This document shows positions 1 through 12,208 of a stretch of DNA of 64,000 bases, one piece after another. The DNA lies in the NCBI GenBank assembly GCA_003956705.1, contig QZCP01000113.1, forward strand, positions 247,732 through 311,731, read 5' to 3'. The notes below the pieces were generated by a model, which was given only the letters and a program-made list of their open reading frames with translations, did no database searches and was not told the origin of the DNA. This DNA is from Brevipalpus yothersi (taxonomy: Eukaryota; Arthropoda; Arachnida; Trombidiformes; Tenuipalpidae). Made by a program: the position numbers and the translations under genes. The stretch's first letter is position 1, and each line of letters starts with the position of its first letter.

Positions 1-196
1 TGAACTTCTTATCTTTCTTCTGGGACATCAATTTTGTAGAAATTAATCCAGTTGTAAAAGCTCAATAAAATCAATCAAAATTCATCAATTAAGATGAAAA
101 ATTCAGGATGATCATTATACAAAAAACTTTTTTCCTCCAACATTCTGATCCTGAAAGGGAATTAATTTTTTCCTCTTCTATTGTTTCAATCAACAG

Positions 197-3100
197 ATTT
201 GCATGTATGGGCACAATAGCTCGTGGTGAAGCGGACACAATGAATGTTGACCCTGAAGATCTTTACTTAGCTGGATCAATATTCGGTTTGGAACCATTTT
301 TGATGGAAGAATATGATAAAAGTGAGTGTGTAAACTGATTATCATTTTGAAATAATAACTGTAATCCTTGCAATTAATCAAAATTTCTCACTTTTGCAGG
401 ACGATATCGATATGGCGCCGCTGTTTTGATTCCCAAGAACAGTGATATTGTTAGAATTTCTGATTTAAGAGGCAAGACATCATGTCACACCGGCTATGGT
501 CGAAATGCTGGCTTCTACATGCCTCTGGGAAATCTAATCAACCAGAGAGTTATGCAACGTGATTGCAGAGGCTTACTTCAAACTACTGAGAACTTTTTTC
601 ATCGAAGTTGTCTTCCTGGTCGATGGTCAAAAGATCCTCTGGTAGATATGATGTTGAGTAAGTATGCATATCCTGGTGGAGAAGAGAGAGAGATTTATAA
701 TCAGGAAAAATGTTATCATCTTTAATGGGGGGTATTTCATCATGAAGATGACATTGGAAGTAATCAGAGTGATGACAGAAATGACGTCTTTATATTGATA
801 TGGAAAAAAAATTGCTGATTCGGGAACATAAGTTAGGAGAAATAGACAATTCTAGATAGGATAAGATGAATTTTCATGATAATGTTGAAGAGATTACACA
901 TGGTGAGAGCTTGTTTTTCCATACCAATCGAAAATAATGCCAATGTTCGAATATGAGCCTTAATGGTAATGAACTTTGTATATTAAAATGAGAGAGAGAG
1001 ATTCCATACGTTCTTCATGGTGTTGATCATGAAACTCGAATACATACAGATTCACTTGCCTCACCCACAAAACCGCAAGCAATTAAAAACGCTAGACAAG
1101 CTTATAACTTGAGGTTATCCGTTGGGTGGTGAGTATGAATATCAGCCTCTGATGATGATAAATATTTTTTCATCTCTCTTGGTATTCTGGCCTGATAATG
1201 TTGGGCGTTGTGGAGGACGATGTCTTTCTCTCTCTTCTCATATGAGCATCATTATTTTTTTTTTCGAAAATTTTTGTTATCAAAAAAATTTTCATGATGT
1301 TAGTGGAAGTTTACGAATAGAGTGATCAAATGACACACTCGAAAGAATTTCGGGAATCTGAGAGTATCTGAGAAAAAAGGAATCATACCAAATGTCTTTT
1401 CATCCTTCAACTCGACAAACCATCTTGATGGAATGATATTGGACATCTTGTTAGATGAGAGAAAGAAAAAATTATCATCAACATTATCAAATTTTGTTCA
1501 CCCAAGATGCTGTTCAAGTGTATGCACATCAATAGACTGAATCTTGATGTAATGTTATCCAAATGAGGCAAATGAGGTTGGTAGGCAAAATTAAGCAACG
1601 GTTGCCAGTTTAGTAATGTACATCGAATGATGTACAAGGCGAACAGTACCTATGCTGTATGAATGTTGAAACTAAACAGTAGCTCATTCTATTGATAAGT
1701 GTGAAGTAAAAATGACAAAAGCATAAAAATAGTCTCGGAATAGGGTACTGATAGATAGATAGATGATTTGCATAAAATTTTTGGATTGATTGAACAGAAG
1801 GTCTTTGAATATGCAAAGAAGAAAGAAAGAAAGAAAGAGAGAGAGTAAGAAAAGTAAAAGTCGAGGATAAACTTGTCAAATTCATGATAGTGGGCTTTAA
1901 AGATGAGACCTTGGCGCCAAAATACTCGGGAATCAGTATTCATGATTATTATTTCAAATCAACCGATAGCATATCGATAATTTTCCATGGTTTTTTCGCT
2001 GAGGATTTATGTGTGTCTGATTTATTTTTCCCTCTCTTTTACACTTAAACTCAGTCTCTTCTTGACTGCTTTTATCAATCTTTTTCTTCATCTTTTTCTC
2101 CATCTTCCAGAACGTAAGCATCCCAAACTATGTGCACTATGTAAGGATCCATCCACCTGTTCAGCAACCGATGAATATGCTGGCTATGAAGGTGCTATCA
2201 AGTGTCTTATCGATGGACGAGGACAGGTTGCATTCACAACTGTACAGGCAACCATTGAATATTTTAGCAAAACATCACAAGATTTGGTGGATGATTATCA
2301 TTTTCTATGTCCCAATGGTGAAAGACAGAAGGTCAATTCAAATGCATGTGATTGGGGAAGACGGCCCAACAATGCGTGGATTATACGGCCAGATAGGCTG
2401 GAGAGTAGAGGTAAGATTAGGAATCAAGAATTAATCTATTATTGAAACTATCAGAATCAATAATATGAATACTTATACACTACTCTTTCGATGTTTCCAC
2501 AGCCAAAGAGCGAACTTATTTCTACAACTTTTTGGAACAAATTCATTTTCGAAATAAAGTAACTCCTACCAGACCTTTCCCGCCAGTATGGTTTGACAAA
2601 GTGCTTGTGTCCAGTTCAAATGTCACACAGATATTGAAAGTTTCCAGAACTACTGGACGAGATTCTGTTACCTATAGCGAATATTTGGGTTAGTTTTTGT
2701 AACAAAAAAATGCCCCTTTTCAATACGTCAAAATATTTCCAATTCATATCATTTCCATTTTTCCCGTCACTTACAGGAGATTATCTGAAATCAATCCAAA
2801 TGGGTTCTTCATGTAGCAAGAAGGTCATTCGAATATGTACAACATCCCAATCGGAACTTTTCAAATGTCTTGATCTACAAAAAGTGGCCATATCTCGTCG
2901 AATTACACCCGAAATACGATGTGAAAACCCAGGATATTCATTAGAAAGTTGCCTGAAAGCAGTTGCCGATGGTGTAGCTGATATTGTCAGCCTAAAAGTG
3001 GGTGACTACTATCGAGCAGCACGATACATGGGCTTAAGAGCAATTGCAAAAGAGCGGAACAATCATTCCGATGTATCATCTTATGCGGTTGCTGTAGTTC

Positions 3101-3990
3101 GAGTTCCCAGCGAGACAGTCACCTTGGAAGATCTTCGAAATGCTACCGTTTGTAGTACTGGTTTTGGTGATATTTCCGGTTGGATAGCACCAATTGGACG
3201 ATTAATTCAACAGAGGCTGATTTTCAAGGAGACCTGTTCACGATCTCGAGAGGTGTCCGAATTTTTCCGATCAGGCTGTGTACCTGGTGTAGGTGATTAT
3301 CGATACAATGTCAATGTTTCTGGTGCCGATGTTTTGTGTCAAGCGTGCTCAGGAGATCAGAAAGGTTCACATATATGCGAAAAATCAGCATCCGAAATGT
3401 ATGGCGGTGAAGCTGGAGCATTCCGATGCCTGGTAGAACGTCGAGGTAGCGTTGCATTTGTTAGCCATACAACTCCTCTGGCATATACTGATCGAACATT
3501 CCTCAATTCTTCCGAATATTGGGCTGCAAGCTTACGATCAGATGATTTCCGGCTACTGTGTCGACAGGGTGGCCAAGCGATGTTGAGTGATTACGAAAAG
3601 TGTAATATGGCCCAGATACCATCGCGATTTATTGTCACCCGGGAAGATATTGGACATGATAATTACACTGAATTGGTCCACTTTTTGACCACTTTAAGTG
3701 ATACATTTACCAACAAGGCACGATATTCATTTAAATTGTTTGGTAGTGAAGATGGTGAACATGATCTACTGTTCGGTGATACTAGTAGCTCCATCGTTGC
3801 TGTTGATGAGGAGACTGATTATACTGATCATTTGGGCAATTTTTTGCCAATTGTGAGAAATATGGATCCGGTTGCTTGTGAAAATTATGCCACTGGTTTG
3901 GAATCACGATCTCTATTTTCAACATTGTTCATAATTTTACTTCCATATTTTGTGACTCATTTGTTGATTAATAATAATAATGGTTCTTGA
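197..3990 (+). CDS. Tsf2: Transferrin 2 / melanotransferrin-like protein, 3' part of gene
   Basis: Two-lobed transferrin. Exons read as 197-321, 400-657, 2111-2410, 2503-2688 and 2777-3990; all junctions are GT-AG and keep frame (phase 1 each). The 5' exons lie left of the window. The N-lobe segment shows the conserved ARGEAD and VDPEDLYLAG stretch (iron-ligand Asp region), RYRYGAAVLI (first Tyr), GYGRNAGF (carbonate-binding Arg) and YAGYEGA (second Tyr), followed by Cys-rich sequence. The C-lobe starts near GDYLKS and keeps the fold (SYAVAVVR, CSTGFGDISGW, YGGEAGAFRCL) but has lost several metal and anion residues. The C-terminus is a hydrophobic run (STLFIILLPYFVTHLL) before the stop, as expected for a GPI-anchor or membrane signal. 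In flies Tsf2 acts at septate junctions and vertebrate melanotransferrin is GPI-anchored; that role is inferred here from family and C-terminus. Confidence in family is high; assignment to Tsf2 rather than another transferrin rests on the tail and the degenerate C-lobe. Confidence 0.88.
658..2110 (+). other. Large intron of the transferrin gene
   Basis: About 1.45 kb between the exon ending at 657 (GTAAGT donor) and the exon starting at 2111 (CCAG acceptor after a pyrimidine-rich stretch). I see no convincing exon or RNA gene in it. It holds short GATA and GAAA simple repeats around 1750-1850. Confidence 0.7.
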
Positions 3991-4050
3991 AAGTACGTGT
4001 GTATTTCTTGTGGAAATGCAAATGAGCTTTTGAAGTGAGATTTCAAGAAT

Positions 4051-4056
4051 AATAAA
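4051..4056 (+). terminator. Putative polyadenylation signal of the transferrin gene
   Basis: AATAAA 61 bases after the stop codon; a second AATAAA lies at about 4306. Either could be used. Confidence 0.4.
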
Positions 4057-4311
4057 AAGAGAGGGAAAAAAGAATATTCTATGTTGCCAATTGATAATGG
4101 AAAAAATCTCTTGGAATTTTGTGAATAATTTACTATATATCATATTCATTGTACTTTTTTTTCCTTTTATCCTTAATTCATATTTTCATCATTTTTTTCG
4201 TGTACTTTTCAATTGATATGGGAAGAAAAAAAATCAAGTGCCTACAAAACAAAGGTCATTCTTACATCTTATTTATCATTTCTTTAACCACTATTTTATA
4301 GACCCAATAAA

Positions 4312-5439
4312 AATTGTCAAAAATTAATTTTGTCTATTTCAAAATATGAAGCTCCGTACCTTGAGGAACATCAATTTATTTGAGTGCAAAATTATTTTTC
4401 AGAATACTCACATTCTTTCTAAATTTAATTTAAATTTTCTTTTTTATCAAATCAAAATGCCAATAGAGGTTATCTTCTCGGTTGAAAATGCCCCCTTTTT
4501 GTAATATTTTTGAGAAACAAAAACCATAAATATCAGTCCATAGATATAAATCAATGTGCATCCATATTGCATCCATCCAGTTGCATAGAGTCCTAAAGCA
4601 TTACAAAAATTGACTCTCGATGGTCTCTGATTAAATTAAATCCCTTGCTCGAGAGCCTTGCACAAACACAAGGTTTTCAAAGGTCACTCCATAAGTTGGA
4701 TAAAATTTCCCTACGATTATTATTCACTTTGACCTATTAAATCAAACAACACTCAAGATATCGAGATTATCCATTTTCCTGCTCTTGCTGTCATCAGCAT
4801 TCTTTAATTAGATCTAATCCCAAATTGGGACAACTTATCGGAGCATATTCAAAAATCAATAGAATCAAAAAAGAAATCGAAAGTAGACCAATTTGCGGCC
4901 GAGAAAAAAAGAAGATCAATCTAAATGGTCAACTTTGTGTGTTATGCAGTCTGTCATTCATACGTATTGGCAATGTTATCAAGTGTTATTTTGCTATTTT
5001 CAGTTCATACATCCACAAAAACTGATTCATTTCTATGAATAGTGCTTACGATCGAATATTTGATGATTGAATACACAGAGAAAAAAAGAGAGAGAGAAAT
5101 AGAAAGAGAAAGAGAGACCTTTTACTGTGTAGTGATAAAATTTGCTTACCTTATCAGATGTGTGTATGGAACACATATATATTCAAGGGAGAGAAAGAGA
5201 AATTGTTTCTTCATTCATCTGTGTTAATATCATATGAGATGATGATTTTCATCAGATGAACACAATGAAACTGATGATGAACGGGAGTTACTCACTTATC
5301 GGTTAGATAGCAAAGAGAGGAGTTTTATGGACTTCCAGAGTAACTTGCTTCTGTTTCCTATTTCATCATCATCTTGTCATCCACAAAATATTTTGTTCCC
5401 ACAGTCTTCTCACAACTAGCCTACTTACATCGAAAGAAT
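4312..5439. other. Intergenic, no gene seen
   Basis: AT-rich sequence with short GA-rich simple repeats near 5085-5120. The short open frames here show no domain, splice-site or composition support. Confidence 0.5.
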
Positions 5440-7186
5440 ATGCAAACGAATCACATTTTTATTCCTCTCATTAGTTTCATCCTAATTATTAATAGTATAT
5501 GGTGTTCGCCTGGTAAGTTGTGCTCGATTGTTCTGATAGAAAGATAACGGTAAAAATTTGATTTGTGGAAATGAATATTTTTTTCTCTACCATCTTCAGT
5601 TCGTAGAAAAGAAGAGACTGATGAAGTGTCCAAGCCTTTGGAGGATGCCAAATTTTTTCTTGGAGACATTCTACTGACACAACATAATAGTTCTGATTCA
5701 AGATCGGTAAGTCGATAAAATGAACGATAGAAAATTCTTGGATCTTGAAAATTTGTTTCTTTGATTGATTTTTTGATCTCTTTTTCCTTCCATCCTTGAT
5801 AGTCTCTGGTTTTCCGGAATGCTATGAAAGTAGATGATAATTTGTGGTCTTATGCAACGATTCCAATTGAGATTGATCCAATTTTAAGTGAGTCAATTGT
5901 AGCTTATTATGTTGATGAAGATCACAGCATCAAGAAGATGAATGAAATTTAAATTCTCATCTTTCATCTCCTCCAGACGAAAGGATCGGAAGCCAGATTG
6001 TCTCAGCCCTGGAAGAGTATCACATGAAGACATGCATACGATTTGTCGAAAGGAATGGAGAACGTGATTATATTCGATTTATTTATGATGAAGGGTGAGA
6101 TTGATTTGAATTTTCTTTCCCATCGTTTGGAACTTATCATCATCTTTATGCCAGATGCTACTCATCTGTTGGTCGAATCGGAGGCATGCAAACGGTCAGC
6201 TTGGGAAATGGTTGCCATTGTCGTGGGACAATAATCCATGAACTTATGCATGCTCTAGGATTTTATCATGAACACAATCGTTCTGATCGTGATGATTATG
6301 TTGATATTATTCAGAAAAATATAAAGCCAGGATTGGAATCAATGTTCATCCGATTGTCACCAAGAGAAAATCGGCTGTTAACTCCTTACGATTATGGTGA
6401 GTAATTTTGCTCTTTCCCTCTCTCTCTCTCTCTCCCACATTCCAAGCTATTAGCATCATGAATTTGAAATATTTTTCTCTCTCGAAGTCAGATTAACTGA
6501 ACTTATACACACATACATAAATCGTAGTTAAGGAAACATGTTGTCGAACAAGTTTGAATCGAAGGCCATGAATGAAACCAGTTGATTCAATCGTCCCTTG
6601 ATAACTCATATTCACAAATACCAGCATTCCAATTATCATTGACATTCACTAGATCTCAAAGAAATATGTATAATCGATAATAATGATAATAACTTTTTTC
6701 CAATGTAAATCAAACAGGTTTCAAAGGAAATGATTCAATGAGCAGCAATTAATATACTGTCAGTTAACCAATCACTATTGGCCTAGACCATTTTTACAAG
6801 CCTTTCACGTTAGTTTAGGTTTGATTACGAAAAAAAAACGAGGCCAGTCCAGCTAGCTAGATGACCAAATGAATACTTTGACTTTTTGTCTGACTTGATT
6901 CAAGCTCATGATCAGATATAAATCGATTTATGATCAATTTTTGATGCTTCCTGGCGAAGATTTCGCTTTTCCTCTTATTACCCAAATTTTTCCTCTTAAA
7001 TATCTGGATTCTTCCTCTTCCTTAGATTCGATTTCCCATTATGATGGAGGTGCTTTTGGTAATGGAGGTTCGCAAACGATGATCCCGAAGGATCCAAATG
7101 CTAAACTAAAGCATCCATGTGACAAAAATGAGCTATCTAATTTGGACATGGAAAAGTTGAATGGTCTTTATCAGTGTGATAAATGA
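5440..7186 (+). CDS. Astacin-family (M12A) zinc metalloprotease, secreted
   Basis: Six exons: 5440-5512, 5600-5706, 5803-5887, 5977-6094, 6155-6396 and 7026-7186. They join in frame to 261 aa. The N-terminus is a signal peptide (MQTNHIFIPLISFILIINS...WCSP) with the first intron right after it. A short propeptide leads to RNAMKVDDNLWSYATIP, the usual start of the mature astacin domain. The zinc site is complete: HELMHALGFYHEHNRSDRD (His-Glu-x2-His-x2-Gly-x2-His plus Glu and Arg). The Met-turn, normally SxMHY, reads SISHYDG, so the Met is Ser while the zinc-facing Tyr is kept. Cys residues before and after the domain fit the two astacin disulfides. The protein ends just after the catalytic domain, with no EGF, CUB or ShK module. 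Likely role: extracellular or gut protein digestion, cuticle or matrix processing; the substrate is unknown. Introns are 87-96, 60 and 629 bp. Confidence 0.88.
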
Positions 7187-7879
7187 TCAATGTCCCCACA
7201 TTATCACAATATTGAAATTGATTGTTCCATAAGATTGAATGAATTCATCAGTTATTGTCACCAGCATGGCTATGTAAGCTTATTACTCATATGCATATTT
7301 TTCTGAGAGAAAAAGAAATATCAACCACTACTTACATGAATATTTTTATTGATACCTCTATTGATGATTACTTGATTATTTTTCACACAATCAAAATACT
7401 CCGTGCTGTTGGCCTGCTTCTTGATTGGGAGTGAATTGATGATGAAATTCAGCAAAAAGTTGCGAAAGAAAACAACAATCAATCCAAGCTATCAGATACA
7501 TACATCACACACAGTATAACAATCTGTAGGCTAATGATAAACGAAAACTTGCGATGATAAACGAGCTAAACAAGGTTAAATACTTTGAATATGAACGCTT
7601 AACTAATGGTATCAGAAAGTTTTCCCTCACAAAGCTTGCTCTACCAAATGAAAGTGGAAAAGTGAAAGAGTGATGAAGACGTGAAATATAGATGAATGTC
7701 AAGCAGCGAGTAGAGAAAAATTTGGGCTTTAATAGAGTTTATGGATTAAATATTCATGCCTTAACAGCGTGTATAAATGAATCCAGACGAATTGTCCATA
7801 CAAAATAATGGACAATGAGTAATGAGAGATTCAATGAGATTGAAATGAGACTTGTAGAGCTCAGATTAATGGTGTTAAG

Positions 7880-7882
<3 letters not shown>

Positions 7883-7915
<33 letters not shown>
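7883..7915. repeat. (TG)n microsatellite
   Basis: About 16 uninterrupted TG dinucleotides. Confidence 0.95.
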
Positions 7916-7916
<1 letters not shown>

Positions 7917-8501
7917 TATCGGGAAAAGTGTCCCAAGAAACATTCACTTATAAAAAATTGGTAAGATAGGAAAAGAAAATGTCAAAACTTTAGAGCTCAA
8001 AGGTAAATAGTAAGAAAATTTTTTCACCTCAAAAAGTAGTAAGTATTGCAACATATACACACACACAAAGAACGACATTCTCTTCTGGCTCCTCAAAATA
8101 GGGAGAAAAAAAGATGATGATTATGATACTGATGATGATAATGTGATCACCTGGTGTTGATTCACCTCAGGGAGGGGGAGGCTACAGATGAGGAAGCTGG
8201 ATGATGAAATTTTCTATCTCTAATGCAGGTCTACTGAAGCGTTGTCTGATTTAAGATGAGGAGAAGAAGAAAAAGAAAGGTGCAATGCTTTAAGGAAAAG
8301 ATGTCTGTTTAAGAAAGAATGTTGAATATTAAATTCTCTCTTTTTGGCTTTCAGATTACCAGAAAAACCCGTTATTTTTACGTTAGTGGTTTACTTATAT
8401 TTTGAGCATAGAGGGGTAAAGAAGATAGAGTAAAGAACAGATTGAGTGAAGTAGAAAGGAAAAGAAGAAGAGATGATAATTTTTCAATGTTTTGATGAGA
8501 T

Positions 8502-8542
8502 GAAGAAGAAGAAGAAGAAGAAGAAGAAGAAGAAGAAGAAAG
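8502..8542. repeat. (GAA)n microsatellite abutting the ELO-like stop codon
   Basis: About 13 GAA trinucleotides. In the sense of the minus-strand gene this is a (TTC)n run directly after its stop codon, so it would sit at the start of the 3' UTR. Confidence 0.95.
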
Positions 8543-8543
8543 T

Positions 8544-9338
8544 TCAGCTCCAATATTGACTATTGACTTGATTAACTCGGTATGTAATATTGAGATAATA
8601 GCAACAAATGATGACTATGTTGAACAGGGCGAATACACACTCGTAGATGGGCAGTAATCGAGGAACACAACACGATGATTGAATTAATATATACAATCCA
8701 TGAATAAATAAAGCACCAAATTCCATTAATCGGAGGGTGAATATGAACTTTTTCCACCAACGTCTGGTCTTGAGATCTACACTTGCCGACAACAGTGTAT
8801 TGTGGCCAAATATGAATACACCAACTAGCAAATCAATTAGTGGATAAAAAACAACCACATTACCGGGATACTTTTTCAATCCAGTGTATATTAGGCCAAC
8901 ATTTGCAAATGTCCGAAAAATTTCGATCAAATGAACGTAGCGACGCTTTTTCATCAATATATACATAACAGTTTCCAAACATTCCAATATTTTGGCCCAA
9001 AAAAATATGTGAGCCACATATACGGCAAAAAGTGATTTGATATCTTTGGTTAACAGATCAACCGGTACACATGTCCACGATGCGGTACCAAAACTGGTGG
9101 TCCACAGGGCCAATATAAAGCCAACACCATGAACACCAAATTGATAGCCATTATATATAAGCATATGTGGATACAAATCAAATGGTGGCCGAAATCTCAT
9201 CCATTTTGGTCCGATAACTTTCACAAAATAATAGTATACCAAAAATAGTAAGGCCAATTTTTTGGCCGTCTCATGACCATCATTTTCACTGATCAACAAT
9301 CGTAATGAACTTTGTTTATCTAAATCATCGATGGACAT
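8544..9338 (-). CDS. ELO (very-long-chain fatty acid elongase) family protein, degenerate active site
   Basis: Single-exon gene, 264 aa, close to the usual ELOVL length (about 260-320). Family features in order: WMRFRPPFDL near residue 48, the LYNGYQF-type stretch (LIYNGYQF), about six or seven hydrophobic segments, and AKILECLETVMYILMKKRR, which corresponds to the conserved K-x2-E-x2-D-T-x3-L-R-K-K block. ELO enzymes then have the catalytic HxxHH box; here the matching segment reads YVHLIEIFRTF and the His residues are replaced. The terminal hydrophobic segments and a short polar tail follow. ER condensing enzymes of this family add two carbons to acyl-CoA; given the missing box, this copy is probably not a normal condensing enzyme. 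The frame is intact, with no stop or shift over 264 codons, so it looks maintained and not dead. No neighbouring ELO copy is in the window. Confidence 0.82.
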   Translation of the reverse strand: MSIDDLDKQSSLRLLISENDGHETAKKLALLFLVYYYFVKVIGPKWMRFRPPFDLYPHMLIYNGYQFGVHGVGFILALWTTSFGTASWTCVPVDLLTKDIKSLFAVYVAHIFFWAKILECLETVMYILMKKRRYVHLIEIFRTFANVGLIYTGLKKYPGNVVVFYPLIDLLVGVFIFGHNTLLSASVDLKTRRWWKKFIFTLRLMEFGALFIHGLYILIQSSCCVPRLLPIYECVFALFNIVIICCYYLNITYRVNQVNSQYWS

Positions 9339-12208
9339 GATGATTCACAACAACAACAACAATCAAACAAAAACCACAACCACAACGTGTATCACTTGGG
9401 ATGAAGTTCCAACCTAAAAGTTGTAACTACGAAGTAAATCAATTGGATTGCATCATTGCCCATAAAACCTTGATAAACAAGTTGATCTGAAGGATGGTGC
9501 AAAAGAATGGAAAAAAAGGAGAAGAATTAAGATCAATCTTGACTATTATCATCAATTGAATTGTATTCAACTTGACCATAAAACAAAAGCATTTCAAACG
9601 AACGATAATGTACACACACAACGATCAAGCAACCTCGACCCATTTCAATAGGAAGAAAGAAAAGTTACTCACTTTATCCATAAAGTTTACCAACAGAGAC
9701 TTTCCACTCTCTCTGCTCTTCAGACTTTGACTATGGAAAGTGTTTCAATATGCATAACTAAGCAGATCTGAAATAAAAATAAACAAACACAAGATTATAG
9801 CCAAAATTGGCAAAATTAGTAAAAGTGTGTCATTAAGTGTTGTTGAGAAAAGTAAATGAAAAAGAGAGAGAAAGAGAAAGACAAGAGCGAAGAGAAAAAC
9901 TTGAAAAAGTCAAAACCCGATCTGGTAACGCGGGCTATTTGAAGAGTTGCAGGACAAGATGTAGGAAAAGTTCTGAAAGATGAATTTTGAATGAGAAAAT
10001 AAAAAATGTACCCAAAATATCGTGAATCGTTCGAACGAAACTATTACGTCGTAAGCGAAATTCGCTCAGGGCAAAGTGAGCCAAGTGTTATGATAGGAAG
10101 AGGTTTTCTCTTGATTGAGTGAACCTCACACGTTTGGGAACCATCTATGGACACTTTGTGAGTGTAAATGAATCTCGGAGTAACTATTTTGAAAATACAG
10201 ACTTTTTTTTCTTATTAGACTCATTTTAAACTTTTTCGAGTATAAATCCTATAATCCTTCCTCTCAATTTATTGAAAGCTTGGCGAAAACACTAGCTTTA
10301 GTCCAAAATACATTCCAATAAATGTATGTGCACGCACAATCGATATGAATTTTATTCAGCTTCCAGTCATCATTATTTGAGAAGTTAATACTTCTTTGAT
10401 ATAGTCTTGTTTCAATTATTCAGCTACACGAGTTTAGAGGAAAAAATGCCTAGAGGCCTTATTTTCAAACAGGTATAATGTGATAGTTTCTTGCTGGAAG
10501 AATTTTGTTCTCAGAACCATGAGGCTAGTCGCAGTGGATCAGAATTTCTAGAGGCTATCAATATCGGGGTGGTTAATCAAAGGCTGAATGCTAAGAGAAA
10601 CGCTCAAAAGAGAGATTCTAGGACAAATCAAATTAATCTCAGCTAAAATTAAAGATTAAAGAAGTTTTGATTTGAACTCAACTCAGAGGGCTGAGAACCA
10701 GAATGCATCTGAAAATGTAGGTATGATGATCAACATCATCGACAGTATTGACAGAATCCGTGGAACTGGAAGTGGCTAAGATCAACTGATCCTGATCAAA
10801 TTGATAGCAAGATTTCATTGGCACCTGAATAAATCAATGTTTTCTGTACTTCTGTATTGCCTTATCAGATAAAACCTTGAATATTCCTTGTCAGGGATGG
10901 AATGTTCTAGTAGAATTTGATTACTAAAAATGGAGCTGTACTGAAATATTTTTGCTTTCATTCCATCAGTCATTTTGATTTGTAAAGATGAATACAACTA
11001 TAGTCACCGATTTCACTTTTATCATATATCACTAGAATAATTATTTCAATAGAGTTAATATTTCATTCGTAGTTCATCACCCCTACTTGGATCTCAATTG
11101 TTGGAGTTTAAGGTGAGTTTTATTCTCCGGTAAAAGTTCCATGTGATGGGTTTATGATAGGACTGAGGGGGCTCCACAAAAGTTTGATTATCTTAGCAAG
11201 ATTCATTCATCTGAGATATAAAATTTCTAGACCAACTTCTGATTGAAGTTTTTTCGCTCCAATCAACAATCTAGTTCGAAGGATGATTGTAGTCTAAAAC
11301 ATGCCCTGAATCTTCTCACGTTCAGTAGATAATCTAGAAAGTTTTAGAACGATAGAATAATAGAAGATAAACTTTTATTCCTAAATCAGATGCGAATGTC
11401 TGAAAGAATCTTATTAGTAAATGGAAAGACTATTTCGATTTGGTGTCACCATGACACCCCAACAAGTCAGGAACCAGTATTCGAAATGCGTCAAAATGCA
11501 TTGTGTGTAAGAAATTAATATATTAATGGTACTGTTTCTCAGTAATGTTCATATTCTTACATCACGATTCTAGAATTTTCATTGATCTCTCAGAAAGTTG
11601 ACTATTTTTCCTCTTATGTCAAACTTACAAGATGCATCGATGATTGTTTTTTGGTGCCTCGAGCATTTTCATTACGTCTTGTGAGTCCAATGTTCAGGCT
11701 ATACCATTGTTAAGCAAAGCGATTATCGTCACATAACTACCACAGAGATGTCCACTTTGATCAAAGAGGGTGGTTCCTGTCTTCTCTTATGAAAAGTAAC
11801 ATTCCATTTGATGATCCTTTTGTGTTTTGTGTTTCACTCTGTTGACGTCTATGATGCATCTTCACTATAAAATAAAGTGTTTATCCGAAATTTTTTCTCT
11901 TTAAATAAGAATGAGGGAAAGAGTGAACGAAAGTTTTTCGTTAGTATGATGGTTGATATATTCGAATAAATTTTCAGTTGAAACTTAACTTTCTTCATTT
12001 TCATGATCTAAATCTTATGGCCACTTTCATCGTCTGATCCGGAAATGTTTACTCTCTCTCTCTCTTTCTCTCAGGTCACCAGAGCAGACTCACCTGAATC
12101 GGAAGTGAATACTCATAACTGATTTACAAGTTAAAGTTACTCATCACTTGTTATCAAGTCTGGTCAGTATAATAGTGAGTTTGTATTCTGCGATTCAAGA
12201 AAAATAGC
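9339..12208. other. Long intergenic region, no gene seen
   Basis: About 2.9 kb without a supportable exon, tRNA or repeat array. The first 100-200 bases probably hold the 5' UTR and promoter of the minus-strand ELO-like gene (CAA-rich). CT-rich sequence at 12052-12075 and a TCAGT element near 12164 lie just upstream of the CRAL-TRIO gene and could be part of its promoter. Confidence 0.45.

Larger units (their letters stand above)
7187..8543. other. Intergenic, microsatellites only
   Basis: No gene recognised. It contains a (TG)n tract and, against the ELO-like stop codon, a (GAA)n tract (both listed separately), plus purine-rich sequence at 8200-8500 that probably includes the 3' UTR of the minus-strand ELO-like gene. 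Confidence 0.5.
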
